The notes beneath the pieces were generated by a model. That model saw only the letters and a list, made by a program, of their open reading frames with translations, was not told the origin of the DNA and made no database searches. Shown here one piece after another: positions 18,043 through 26,577 of a stretch of 64,000 nucleotides of DNA (within the stretch, counting starts at the first letter, position 1; the number at the start of each line of letters is the position of its first letter). This DNA comes from Flavobacteriaceae bacterium (GTDB lineage Bacteria; Bacteroidota; Bacteroidia; Flavobacteriales; Flavobacteriaceae), in contig JABDIV010000025.1 of the NCBI GenBank assembly GCA_013003555.1, positions 1 through 64,000 of the forward strand, in the 5' to 3' direction. The translations under genes and the position numbers were made by a program.

Positions 18043-20390
18043 CAGCGAATTACCATAAGTTTAAGCACCCTGGTTTCAAGTGTATCGAGGTCAGACAGCA
18101 TCACCAAATATACGCCTGATGACACCTCATTATTGGCCAGGTTTTTTCCGTTCCAGTATGCTGTTCCTCCATCGATTTCCAGATTATAACCTTTAAATCT
18201 TAAGTTACGATTTGATTCGGCTTCAGCTACCAGATTGCCTTCGATATCAGTAATTTTTATATTGACATTCTCACTCACATCTTTTATTTTGATCTTCTTA
18301 TCGATCATGCTAAATCCGGGGCGAACAGGATTTGGGAAAATAAAGGCATCAGCCAGGTCGTCTTGTGGTTTTGAACTTCCCGATCGGAAGGACACCAGTC
18401 CACGATCAGTAGCCATATAAACAACTCCGCTATTTGTGTCGATAGATGAATCGATGACATTGTTAGACGGCAAGGGTGAATTGTCTTTGGTGAAATGATA
18501 GATGGTTTCTTGTCCATCGGCTGAAAAATAAAATATCCCCGACCCAATAGTCGAAATCCACTTATTATTACCTCCATCTACTTTAATGTCTGAAATGTAT
18601 TGAAATTGAAGAAGTTCCTTCGGAATGCCATCTTCTAGAATAATAATCTCCTGCGTTCTTACCGCATCATCATCGAAGAAATTACTGGTGTTATAGAGCA
18701 CTCGAAGCCCTTCAATTGTTCCTATCCAAAGCTGATTTCGTTTGTCGACCGCCAAAGCTTTTACAGCCTGATTAGGCAAATTGGCAATTTCAATATCAAA
18801 TATGTTCTTAATTTCCCCGGTTTCGTTATTGAAACCGATCACTCCCGATTTCAACCCGCCAATCCATTTAATCCCTCTATTGTCAACAACAATATCACTA
18901 AAGCCCAGTTCGTCAAACAACCCTTCAGGAATGATCTCCGTAAAATCAAACCCCTGCCATTGTCCGGTTTCAGGATTATATGATTTTAATGGTCGATCGA
19001 CCCGGCTTGTCATTGACCAAAGGATCCCTTCAGAATCAAAGGTAGAACCAGAAACCCTGATACTAACAAAACTAGGGTTATTTGGCAAAATTAATGACTC
19101 GAGACCACTATTGGTCTGATCATAAAGCACTGTAGGTTGACCATTATTTAACTCAACGATTCCATCGTTAAAGGAACTTACAAATACCTGGGTAGGCAGG
19201 GATGGATTTATCGATATTGCATTTAAATTTCGGGCATTAAACAAGCTATCATTAGCAATGTTATTCCATTCGCCATTTTGTAACTGACTGAGTCCATATC
19301 GTCTAATCGGTGACGGATTATAGGTCAGCGTATAATCCCCGTATGCAACCCATAGATCTCCAAAACCGGCCTGAATATTGAATGCATCATTACGCAAGGG
19401 ACCATCCGGATATATAGCAACATACGAGATTGGGTCATTTAGTGGTGCATTAAGCAGGCCGAAGTTATCGGTGCCTATAAATATTTCATCAAGTGCAATT
19501 GTAGCAGTATTAAAAGTTGTATCAAAATCGGCAGTAACCGTATGATTTGATATTGGGTTTATTTCAGGGTCTAAAACTAAAACTTCGTTGTTTTTTACAA
19601 TAATAAGTTTGTCTTCACTGGATCCCATTTCCTTAACACCGAAGCCGAAATTCGCCACCTCGAAAATCCCGGGCCCAGTCACGTTGAGCAATCTACCAAC
19701 GGCGCGCAATGCGTAAACCGATTCACCTATGCTCTCTACGCCAACAAAAGTGCCGCCGGTCAATTGAGTCCATTCGTTGAAATCAATAAGATTGGTGCTC
19801 GCAATTGGTGCTTTTCGAAGTCCGAAATTACTTTTATGAGCTGCAAAAATATACTCATCATAAATAGCAGTTTGTCTTACAGGAGCCTGAACGCCGTCAG
19901 GTCCAATAAAATAGGTGTCCCCGAATTCTAAAGCATCAAGATCATAAATAGAAATCCCGTAATCTGTAGAAATATAGACGAGATCATCATGTTCATTAAA
20001 ATGATTGATTTGTTTATCCTCAGGGGAAATTGTTGGCTTTTCAATGATGTCGACAATAGAAAAAATGCTTCCATCTGATTCTGAATATATTTCGATCAGT
20101 CCATTTTGATAGCCAATAACAAGTTTATCGAAACTTTCGCTATAATAAATCGTAGAAATTTGATCTCCAGAAAGCCCATTAACCGTAGTAATAGTTCCAA
20201 TTTCCGAAGTGATGAGGTCATAGGTAAACACTGCGTTATCAGCTGCCGCATAGACTTTATTGTTGCCTTTAACGACATCATTGATTTTAAAATAAGAGAA
20301 ATGACCTTGCCATTCGGCCGTAAAATCCTGGCTGTAGATCCATGTGGTAAATAAAATCGTTATATATATAAAAATCTTTTTCACAAGCAC
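18042..20390 (-). CDS. porZ: T9SS component PorZ (two beta-propellers plus sorting domain)
   Basis: A 782-residue protein with a signal peptide (ends near TTWIYSQ). Repeating blades such as VYISTDYGISIYDLD, LWIGTIEGLRVLYN and VYMATDRGLVSFRSG make up two seven-bladed propellers. A C-terminal T9SS-type beta domain begins at AFIFPNPVRPG. This is the architecture of PorZ, part of the attachment complex of the type IX secretion system that delivers anionic lipopolysaccharide to the sortase PorU at the cell surface. The opening SQDFTAEWQGHFSYFKINDV is typical of the family. It overlaps recO by one base. With the T9SS cargo protein just upstream, it supports an active T9SS in this organism. Confidence 0.88.
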   Translation of the reverse strand: MLVKKIFIYITILFTTWIYSQDFTAEWQGHFSYFKINDVVKGNNKVYAAADNAVFTYDLITSEIGTITTVNGLSGDQISTIYYSESFDKLVIGYQNGLIEIYSESDGSIFSIVDIIEKPTISPEDKQINHFNEHDDLVYISTDYGISIYDLDALEFGDTYFIGPDGVQAPVRQTAIYDEYIFAAHKSNFGLRKAPIASTNLIDFNEWTQLTGGTFVGVESIGESVYALRAVGRLLNVTGPGIFEVANFGFGVKEMGSSEDKLIIVKNNEVLVLDPEINPISNHTVTADFDTTFNTATIALDEIFIGTDNFGLLNAPLNDPISYVAIYPDGPLRNDAFNIQAGFGDLWVAYGDYTLTYNPSPIRRYGLSQLQNGEWNNIANDSLFNARNLNAISINPSLPTQVFVSSFNDGIVELNNGQPTVLYDQTNSGLESLILPNNPSFVSIRVSGSTFDSEGILWSMTSRVDRPLKSYNPETGQWQGFDFTEIIPEGLFDELGFSDIVVDNRGIKWIGGLKSGVIGFNNETGEIKNIFDIEIANLPNQAVKALAVDKRNQLWIGTIEGLRVLYNTSNFFDDDAVRTQEIIILEDGIPKELLQFQYISDIKVDGGNNKWISTIGSGIFYFSADGQETIYHFTKDNSPLPSNNVIDSSIDTNSGVVYMATDRGLVSFRSGSSKPQDDLADAFIFPNPVRPGFSMIDKKIKIKDVSENVNIKITDIEGNLVAEAESNRNLRFKGYNLEIDGGTAYWNGKNLANNEVSSGVYLVMLSDLDTLETRVLKLMVIR

Positions 20391-20439
20391 TCAAAGATAT
20401 CTAATACTAACGTAAAATATTACGAATTAATGTGTAAAA

Positions 20440-20462
20440 AAAGCCCCCCGTAGGGAGCCTTT
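20440..20462 (-). terminator. Rho-independent terminator of gdhA
   Basis: On the minus strand, AAAGGCTCCC and GGGGGGCTTT form a 10-bp stem with one G-U pair and one mismatch around a 3-base loop, followed by a T-run. It begins 18 bases after the gdhA stop. Confidence 0.75.
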
Positions 20463-20479
20463 GTTAATTCTCTTATGGA

Positions 20480-21823
20480 TTAAACGACACCCTGAGCAAG
20501 CATCGCATCAGCAACTTTTACAAAGCCAGCAATATTCGCACCCTTAACATAATCGATATAACCATTTTCATCCTTGCCGTATTCGATACATGCATCATGG
20601 ATATCATACATAATCTCTTTCAACTTATTATCGACTTCCTCCCTTGTCCAGTTGAATCGCAGTGAATTTTGAGTCATTTCAAGACCTGAGGTTGCAACGC
20701 CGCCGGCATTAGATGCTTTACCGGGTGCATAGAGTATTTTGGCTTTTTGAAAAACCTCAATGGCTTCGATAGTTGAAGGCATATTAGCTCCTTCAGCCAC
20801 ACAAAAACATTTATTTTTAATCAATTCCCGAGCTTCCTCACCATTCAGTTCATTTTGTGTAGCGCAGGGTAAAGCGATATCACAAGACACACCCCAGGGT
20901 CTTTCTCCCTTATGGAAGGATGAATTCGGATACTTCTTAACATATTCACTTATACGGCCCCGTTGAACATTTTTCAAATTCATAACATAGGCTAGTTTTT
21001 CTTCGTCAATCCCATCGGGATCATAAACATAACCTGAAGAATCTGATAGAGTCAAAACTTTAACGCCCAGATGATTACACTTTTCAGCAGCATACTGGGC
21101 TACATTACCGGATCCAGAAATCACAGCCTTTAAGCCTTTGATTGCTTTATCCTGTTCTTGAAGCATCTTCTCGGCAAAATAAACTGTCCCATAACCTGTG
21201 GCTTCTGGTCGTATTAACGAACCGCCCCAAGTAAGACCTTTACCTGTCAAAACACCCGTAAATTCGTTTCTCATTTTTTTATACATCCCAAAAAGGAATC
21301 CGATCTCTCGTCCACCAACACCAATATCGCCGGCAGGAACATCGGTGTTTGCACCGATATGGCGACATAGTTCACTCATAAATGCATGGCAAAATCGCAT
21401 GATCTCACCATCGCTCTTACCTTTTGGATCAAAGTCACTTCCTCCTTTACCACCACCCATCGGCAGCGTTGTCAGGCTATTCTTAAAGACTTGCTCAAAA
21501 GCTAAAAATTTCAGAATACTTAAATTTACTGAAGGATGAAACCGAAGTCCTCCTTTGTACGGACCAATAGCGGAATTCATTTGAACTCTATAGCCTCTAT
21601 TTACCTCGATCTCACCAGAATCATCAACCCAACAAACACGAAAAGAAATTACGCGTTCAGGTTCTACCATACGAAGCAGGATATTTTTTCCGTGATAAAT
21701 ATCGTGCTGAACGATATACGGAATCACAGTAAGGGCAACCTCTTCAACGGCTTGAAGAAACTCAGGTTCATTGCCGTTGCGAACTTTAACAAGATCTAAA
21801 AACTCTTGAACTTTGTCAGTCAT
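20480..21823 (-). CDS. gdhA: Glutamate dehydrogenase (NADP-specific type)
   Basis: A 447-residue hexameric-type glutamate dehydrogenase that interconverts 2-oxoglutarate plus ammonia and glutamate. Key residues are visible: substrate-binding Lys90 in GPYKGGLRFHPSV and catalytic Lys126 in PMGGGKGGSDFDPKGKS. The nucleotide-binding fold has GSGNVAQYAAEK, and Asp-Ser after the second strand (LSDSSGYVYD) fits the NADP-dependent class of this length. It is monocistronic, with a TAnnTTTG box at 21871-21878 and a terminator at 20440-20462. The divergent neighbour is an outer membrane beta-barrel protein; the intervening 237 bases hold both promoters and no gene. Confidence 0.95.
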   Translation of the reverse strand: MTDKVQEFLDLVKVRNGNEPEFLQAVEEVALTVIPYIVQHDIYHGKNILLRMVEPERVISFRVCWVDDSGEIEVNRGYRVQMNSAIGPYKGGLRFHPSVNLSILKFLAFEQVFKNSLTTLPMGGGKGGSDFDPKGKSDGEIMRFCHAFMSELCRHIGANTDVPAGDIGVGGREIGFLFGMYKKMRNEFTGVLTGKGLTWGGSLIRPEATGYGTVYFAEKMLQEQDKAIKGLKAVISGSGNVAQYAAEKCNHLGVKVLTLSDSSGYVYDPDGIDEEKLAYVMNLKNVQRGRISEYVKKYPNSSFHKGERPWGVSCDIALPCATQNELNGEEARELIKNKCFCVAEGANMPSTIEAIEVFQKAKILYAPGKASNAGGVATSGLEMTQNSLRFNWTREEVDNKLKEIMYDIHDACIEYGKDENGYIDYVKGANIAGFVKVADAMLAQGVV

Positions 21824-21870
21824 GGAAATAAATTTTATGAATTTTACAAATTAGGTGTGAAATTAGAGTG

Positions 21871-21878
21871 CAAAGATA
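21871..21878 (-). promoter_or_regulatory. -7 promoter box of gdhA
   Basis: TATCTTTG on the minus strand, an exact TAnnTTTG match, about 48 bases before the gdhA ATG. No strong upstream TTG at the usual spacing. Confidence 0.55.
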
Positions 21879-21996
21879 CATTATATTGAAAAAAATGCCT
21901 ATTTTTTTTTCAAATTCACAACATTAAATGTATAATAATTCGTTAGTTTTAAAGTTATATGTACACACCGATGATGTTGCATTTTATCGGATTTAT

Positions 21997-22026
21997 TTGT
22001 TGTTTTATCGATATTTTCTATATTTG
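21997..22026 (+). promoter_or_regulatory. Promoter of the beta-barrel protein gene
   Basis: TTG at 21997-21999, a 19-base spacer, then TATATTTG at 22019-22026. Both elements and the spacing match the Bacteroidota promoter consensus. The ATG is 34 bases downstream. Confidence 0.75.
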
Positions 22027-22060
22027 TCCTCAATAACGTCGTTATACGTTAAATCAAATC

Positions 22061-22846
22061 ATGCTCAAATTGAAACTTATACCTATTGTCGTTACCGCCC
22101 TGCTAATTAGCAATTTGGGGTTTTCTCAACTTGGATTCTCTCATGAGATAGGCGTTATTGCTGGTCCAGTTGAATTTCGATCTGACTACGGAAGTCGTAA
22201 TGACGAAGAAACGAACCTTGGAAATTCCGGAATCGGTATTGGAATTGTTCACTACATAAATTTCTCATACCGGGCAGATTGTAATTGTTATACCACCGAT
22301 ACGTATTTTAATGATCACTTCAAATTAAGAAGTGAGATCTCGTGGAATAAAACCAAGTTGGATCATTTTGGAGAATGGGTCCGGCCCGATAAAACGAGCC
22401 CGAATGCCGATCGTCTTCGAGCGCATAGCGGTGAGGCGAATAATTTTGACATCGGAATGCAGTTGGAATATTTTCCGAAAAGTATTCGCTCCTTTCAGGC
22501 ATTCAGCTATAAATTCGCGCCTTTTGTGAGTTTAGGTGTTCATTATACCGCCTACAGTCCAAAAGCGTCAACGACTTATGGTGATCAGAACATTCAAAAC
22601 GCCAGTAATTTTTACTCTTATTGGGATCCCGGATCAGTCAACCCACAAAATGGTTCTGTTTTTTCTATGGTGACCAGTGTTGGTGTGCGCTATAAGCTTA
22701 CTGTCCTTTCCGATCTAATGTTAGATCTCAGATGGCAATTGTATTTTGACGATTGGGTTGATGGATTTAATCACCAGTTAAGTTTTAACAAATATAACGA
22801 TTGGTTGCTTTGGCTTAATTTCGGGTATATTTATTACCTCGACTAG
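22061..22846 (+). CDS. Outer membrane beta-barrel protein, THC0290_0291-like family
   Basis: A 261-residue protein with a signal peptide (MLKLKLIPIVVTALLISNLGFSQ). Alternating hydrophobic beta-strands follow and the protein ends WLNFGYIYYLD, as expected for a small outer membrane barrel. Conserved features are FSHEIGVIAGPVEFRSDYG, a CNCY motif near residue 73, and a late VTSVGVRYKL strand. From memory this resembles the THC0290_0291 family, which is conserved in Flavobacteriaceae, often beside gdhA, and has no known function. Some database copies are mislabelled glutamate dehydrogenase because of that neighbour. It has its own consensus promoter and ends 8 bases from the convergent trans-sulfuration gene. 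Confidence 0.75.
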   Translation: MLKLKLIPIVVTALLISNLGFSQLGFSHEIGVIAGPVEFRSDYGSRNDEETNLGNSGIGIGIVHYINFSYRADCNCYTTDTYFNDHFKLRSEISWNKTKLDHFGEWVRPDKTSPNADRLRAHSGEANNFDIGMQLEYFPKSIRSFQAFSYKFAPFVSLGVHYTAYSPKASTTYGDQNIQNASNFYSYWDPGSVNPQNGSVFSMVTSVGVRYKLTVLSDLMLDLRWQLYFDDWVDGFNHQLSFNKYNDWLLWLNFGYIYYLD

Positions 22847-22853
22847 AAAACAG

Positions 22854-23993
22854 CTATTGCATCGCCCGTTCAAGATCGGCGATAAGATCGTCGATATCTT
22901 CTATCCCAACACTTAAACGGATTAACGAATCGACAACTCCCGATTTTTCCCGCTCTTCTTTTGGGATACTCGCATGAGTCATACTTGCCGGATGACCTGC
23001 AAGAGATTCCACACCTCCCAACGATTCGGCCAGAGTGAAGATTTCAAGTCGCTCAACAATTTTAACAGCCTCTTCATAGTCGTTGCCCTTCGTTGTAAAA
23101 GATAACATGCCGCCAAAATCCTTCATTTGCCGCTTCGCAACCTCATGATTAGGATGATGATCAAATCCGGGCCAGTAAACATTCTCAATTTTCGGGTGAT
23201 TCAACAGAAATCGTGCGACTTTATGGGCATTCTCACAATGTCGTTGCATTCTAACATGTAAGGTTTTTATCCCTCGCAACATTAAAAAACTATCGATCGG
23301 ACCGCAAATGGCTCCGCTGGCATTTTGAAGAAAATAAAGTTTATCAGCCAGATCATCATCATTTACGATGAGCCCTCCCATTATTACATCACTATGTCCT
23401 CCCAAATATTTAGTCGCTGAATGCATCACAATATCGGCACCCTGCTCAAGTGGCTTTTGCAGATAAGGAGTAGCAAAAGTGTTATCTACAGCAAGCAGGA
23501 GATTATGATCCTTTGATAATTTTGCCATGGCTTGTATATCGATAATATTTAGCATAGGATTGGTAGGTGTCTCGACCCATATCAATCTTGTCCGTTCATT
23601 TATCAATGATCTCAGGGCTTCGGGATTAGACATACCCGTGAAGTGAAACTTAATACCGAATTTTTCATAAACCTTGGTAAATAATCGGTATGTCCCGCCA
23701 TAGAGGTCATTTGTTGAAATCACTTCATCACCAGGCTCAAGGAGTTTAATCACAGTATCGATTGCAGCCATTCCCGACCCAAAAGCCAATCCGTATTTGC
23801 CACCCTCAATGCTGGCAAATGCCTTTTCAAGTGCATCTCTTGTCGGATTGTGAGTTCGCGAATACTCATAGCCTTTATGCCCGCCCGGTGTACTTTGAGC
23901 ATAGGTTGATGTTTGATATATCGGTGGCATTACTGCGCCGTAGGCCGGATCGTGTTGTTGACCGCCATGTATGGTCTTTGTGTTAAATTTCAT
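22854..23993 (-). CDS. metB: Cystathionine gamma-synthase/lyase family PLP enzyme
   Basis: A 379-residue Cys/Met-metabolism PLP enzyme. The cofactor lysine is Lys195 in HSATKYLGGHSD. The substrate and cofactor loop is YEYSRTHNPTRDALE. The tail SLGGVESLAGHPASMTHAS is typical of the family. It makes cystathionine from an activated homoserine and cysteine, or cleaves cystathionine; sequence alone does not separate synthase from lyase, so the symbol is tentative. It is monocistronic behind a near-perfect promoter (24014-24043). No methionine riboswitch or SAM motif is seen in the short leader. Confidence 0.88.
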   Translation of the reverse strand: MKFNTKTIHGGQQHDPAYGAVMPPIYQTSTYAQSTPGGHKGYEYSRTHNPTRDALEKAFASIEGGKYGLAFGSGMAAIDTVIKLLEPGDEVISTNDLYGGTYRLFTKVYEKFGIKFHFTGMSNPEALRSLINERTRLIWVETPTNPMLNIIDIQAMAKLSKDHNLLLAVDNTFATPYLQKPLEQGADIVMHSATKYLGGHSDVIMGGLIVNDDDLADKLYFLQNASGAICGPIDSFLMLRGIKTLHVRMQRHCENAHKVARFLLNHPKIENVYWPGFDHHPNHEVAKRQMKDFGGMLSFTTKGNDYEEAVKIVERLEIFTLAESLGGVESLAGHPASMTHASIPKEEREKSGVVDSLIRLSVGIEDIDDLIADLERAMQ

Positions 23994-24013
23994 GGATGTT
24001 CAATTTGATGAAA

Positions 24014-24043
24014 CAAATTTAGACTTTAATTCGTTCTATTCAA
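24014..24043 (-). promoter_or_regulatory. Promoter of the trans-sulfuration gene
   Basis: On the minus strand: TTG (24043-24041), 19-base spacer, TAAATTTG (24021-24014). It is a full match to the TTG-N19-TAnnTTTG consensus, 20 bases before the ATG. Confidence 0.75.
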
Positions 24044-24087
24044 ATGCAATATGATATCTTTAATTCATCAATAAATCATATGAGAAT

Positions 24088-24807
24088 ATGAGATCCTTCT
24101 TATCCCTTTTCGCTTTTACTTTTTTGTTTTTTTCATGTGAAGAAGAAGCCTTGGTAGCTTTTTCGGAACGAATCGAAATTTATGATGAAAATGCTATCAT
24201 AGAAATTAATATTCCTAAGGCAGAAGGCGATTCAGAATTAAGCCGTTCAATTAATGAAACGCTTGAGAACCATATTGCGAATATGTTGAATTTTGGAGAG
24301 GAAAACCTCGATTCTGTAAGTCTTGATGAGGCCATTAGAATGTTCGACTCCGAATACAACCAGTTCAAATCTGATATGGAAGAAAGTGGCCTGACGTGGG
24401 AGGCTATTTTTGATGCAGAGGTTATTTACCAGTCACATGAAGTTATTTGTTTGGCAATAAACGGATATATGAACACGGGAGGTGCACATGGCAATATGAA
24501 TATCACGTTTTATAACTTCGAAGGTGAAACCGGGAGAATACTCCAGATCGACGATATTCTTACCGACAAAGAAGCATTTACCGAATTTGTTAAACCTTAT
24601 TTCGAGAAGGCGATAGAATCGAAAGAAGGCGAGAAACTGTCTGACTATTTTTTTGGCGATCCTTTTCATCTTCCAGCCAATATCGGGATAAATGAAGACG
24701 GCATCTTGATGCTCTATAATGTTTATGAAATCGGTTCATACGCCCAGGGGATAACCGAATTTACCATACCATTTGAGGAGGTTGAGGCTTATCTTAAATT
24801 GAAATAA
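24088..24807 (+). CDS. DUF3298-type lipoprotein
   Basis: A 239-residue lipoprotein. The signal peptide ends in the lipobox FFSCEEE, so Cys17 is the lipid-modified residue. The mature part has the DUF4163/DUF3298 layout: a strand-rich N-terminal half (IIEINIPKAEG) and a later NGYMNTGGAHGN motif (GGAHG is the family hallmark), followed by a segment on a delayed threshold (ILQIDDILTDKEAFTEFV). Related domains occur in RsiV, where they bind lysozyme, and in many Bacteroidota surface lipoproteins of unknown role. Its stop codon directly abuts the stop of the convergent antiporter gene, with no terminator hairpin between them. Confidence 0.75.
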   Translation: MRSFLSLFAFTFLFFSCEEEALVAFSERIEIYDENAIIEINIPKAEGDSELSRSINETLENHIANMLNFGEENLDSVSLDEAIRMFDSEYNQFKSDMEESGLTWEAIFDAEVIYQSHEVICLAINGYMNTGGAHGNMNITFYNFEGETGRILQIDDILTDKEAFTEFVKPYFEKAIESKEGEKLSDYFFGDPFHLPANIGINEDGILMLYNVYEIGSYAQGITEFTIPFEEVEAYLKLK

Positions 24808-26052
24808 TCAAGATTCTCTTGTGAGATACCTAATAATCGGCTCAACACTTAAGCCTTGTCCTATTATTGAAAAGATCACAATTACATAAGTTATAACCAA
24901 AAACAGTTCGCGACCCATTTCGTTCGTTAAACTGAGGGCCAGGGCAATTGAAATGCCCCCTCTGAGTCCTCCCCATGTCATAATCAAATTTGTTCGTGGC
25001 ACGAAATCAAGCCGTTTGGTGAAATATTTTATTGGCAGCCACAGCGATACGTATCGGCAAATCAAAACTACCGGGATTGCTATTAACCCAGCAAGTATGT
25101 AATACTTTTCAAATTGCAGGACCAGAATTTCCATTCCTATTAAAATGAATAAGACGGTGTTCAGTAATACATCGATAAGTTCCCAGAATTTATCCACATA
25201 CATTTCGGTTGTTTTCGACATGGCTGCGTCACGCGTTGTATCATTACCAATTATCAGGCCGGCCGTTACCATGGCCAGAGGTGCAGAAAGATGCCAATGA
25301 TGAGCCAGGACCGTTCCTCCCATCACGGCAGCCAGGGTGAGGATAACTTCTATTTCATAATTATCGATGGAGCGCATCAATAGAAAAGTGATATAACCTA
25401 AGATAAGACCCAATCCAACGCCGCCTATCACCTCAAGGCCAAAAAGTTCGACAATATCTAAAATCTCGATCGCGCCATTCGCCGATGAGGCAATACTATA
25501 AATAGTAATAAAAACCACCACACCCACACCATCATTGAAAAGAGACTCTCCAACAATTTTGGTTTCCAGTTTTTTCGGGGCTCCGGCTTTTTTCAAAATA
25601 CCCAAAACAGCAATTGGATCGGTTGGTGATATCAAAGCTCCAAATAAGAGACAATAAATAAAACTAATTTCAAATCCAAGCCACTGCAACACATAATACA
25701 TAATGGTACCAACCAAAACCGTTGAAAACAACACGCCTTTAGTCGCAAAAATTAAAATCGGCCAGCGTTGGACTTTCAGTTGTGCAAAATTAGTATGTAA
25801 TGCTCCTGCAAAAAGGAGAAAACTCAGCATAATGTCTAATAAGACCGCTTTAAAATCAATCGTCCGAATAAATTCTTTTTCCCGAAGTAGTAAAGTATCA
25901 TCAAACTGACCAATTCCAACAACAATCAAAGTCAAAAGAAGGCTTATCATCATAAGGCCTATGGTGATTGGAAGCTTCAAGAATCTGACATTTAAATAGC
26001 CGAACCCTGCCGATAATACCACCAAAATAGTCGCTATTGAAAAGTAATCCAT
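24808..26052 (-). CDS. Na+/H+ antiporter, CPA1 (NhaP-like) family
   Basis: A 414-residue inner membrane protein with about 12 hydrophobic helices and no long C-terminal cytoplasmic domain. The two functional motifs of the CPA1 exchangers are visible: SPTDPIAVLG around residues 142-151, including Asp145, and ESLFNDGVGVVVF around 169-181, with the Asn-Asp pair 173-174 that forms the ion-binding site. It exchanges sodium (or potassium) for protons, contributing to pH and salt tolerance. The gene stands alone and is divergent from the ArsC-like gene. Confidence 0.9.
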   Translation of the reverse strand: MDYFSIATILVVLSAGFGYLNVRFLKLPITIGLMMISLLLTLIVVGIGQFDDTLLLREKEFIRTIDFKAVLLDIMLSFLLFAGALHTNFAQLKVQRWPILIFATKGVLFSTVLVGTIMYYVLQWLGFEISFIYCLLFGALISPTDPIAVLGILKKAGAPKKLETKIVGESLFNDGVGVVVFITIYSIASSANGAIEILDIVELFGLEVIGGVGLGLILGYITFLLMRSIDNYEIEVILTLAAVMGGTVLAHHWHLSAPLAMVTAGLIIGNDTTRDAAMSKTTEMYVDKFWELIDVLLNTVLFILIGMEILVLQFEKYYILAGLIAIPVVLICRYVSLWLPIKYFTKRLDFVPRTNLIMTWGGLRGGISIALALSLTNEMGRELFLVITYVIVIFSIIGQGLSVEPIIRYLTRES

Positions 26053-26119
26053 GCTTTTGATTAATTGGCTAAATGTACTTAAATTTCACTAAAATTTATA
26101 AGGTCTATAAACCATCAAT

Positions 26120-26473
26120 ATGTTCAGAGTCTATTATTTAAAAACCTGCAATACCTGCAACAGGATAATTAAGGAACTCGATCTACCCGATCACTTCCAA
26201 TTTCAAGAAATCAAAGAGGAAGAAATCACGGTTTCGGATTTGGACCAGTTAAAAAATCTCTCGGGAAGTTACGAAGCATTATTTAGCAAAAGAGCCAAAT
26301 TATACAAGGAAATGGGACTGAAAGACCAATCCTTAAGCGACGAGGACTACAGACACTACATTTTAAGTCATTATACCTTTGTAAAACGGCCAATTATTGT
26401 AGTTGGGGACACTGTATTTGCAGGTAATTCAAAAAAGGTAATTGAAGCGGCCTATAAGGCGATTCACAGCTAA
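26120..26473 (+). CDS. ArsC/Spx-family thioredoxin-fold protein
   Basis: A 117-residue ArsC-family protein. The redox motif is CNTC (Cys10 and Cys13) after the first strand (VYYLKTCNTC). The helix-strand pattern and KRPIIVVGDTVFAG near the end match arsenate-reductase-like and Spx-like proteins. The CxxC arrangement is closer to YffB/Spx-type proteins than to a classical single-Cys ArsC, and no arsenic genes are nearby, so a general thiol-redox role is as likely as arsenate reduction. It is a single gene with short flanks. Confidence 0.8.
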   Translation: MFRVYYLKTCNTCNRIIKELDLPDHFQFQEIKEEEITVSDLDQLKNLSGSYEALFSKRAKLYKEMGLKDQSLSDEDYRHYILSHYTFVKRPIIVVGDTVFAGNSKKVIEAAYKAIHS

Positions 26474-26577
26474 CTTTTTAGCTGCTTCCTTATTTTATGT
26501 TAAAATTATAGCGGTTAACAGTAAAATATTAGATCGATTGATTAGTTTAACACCTAAATCGAGGATAACCCTTCAAT

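Noticed and set aside
26500..26520. TAGCGGTTA near the FemAB-like gene, similar to the AraC-type element
   Set aside because: Only the first 7-8 bases match, it stands alone, and the neighbouring gene has no link to haem uptake.
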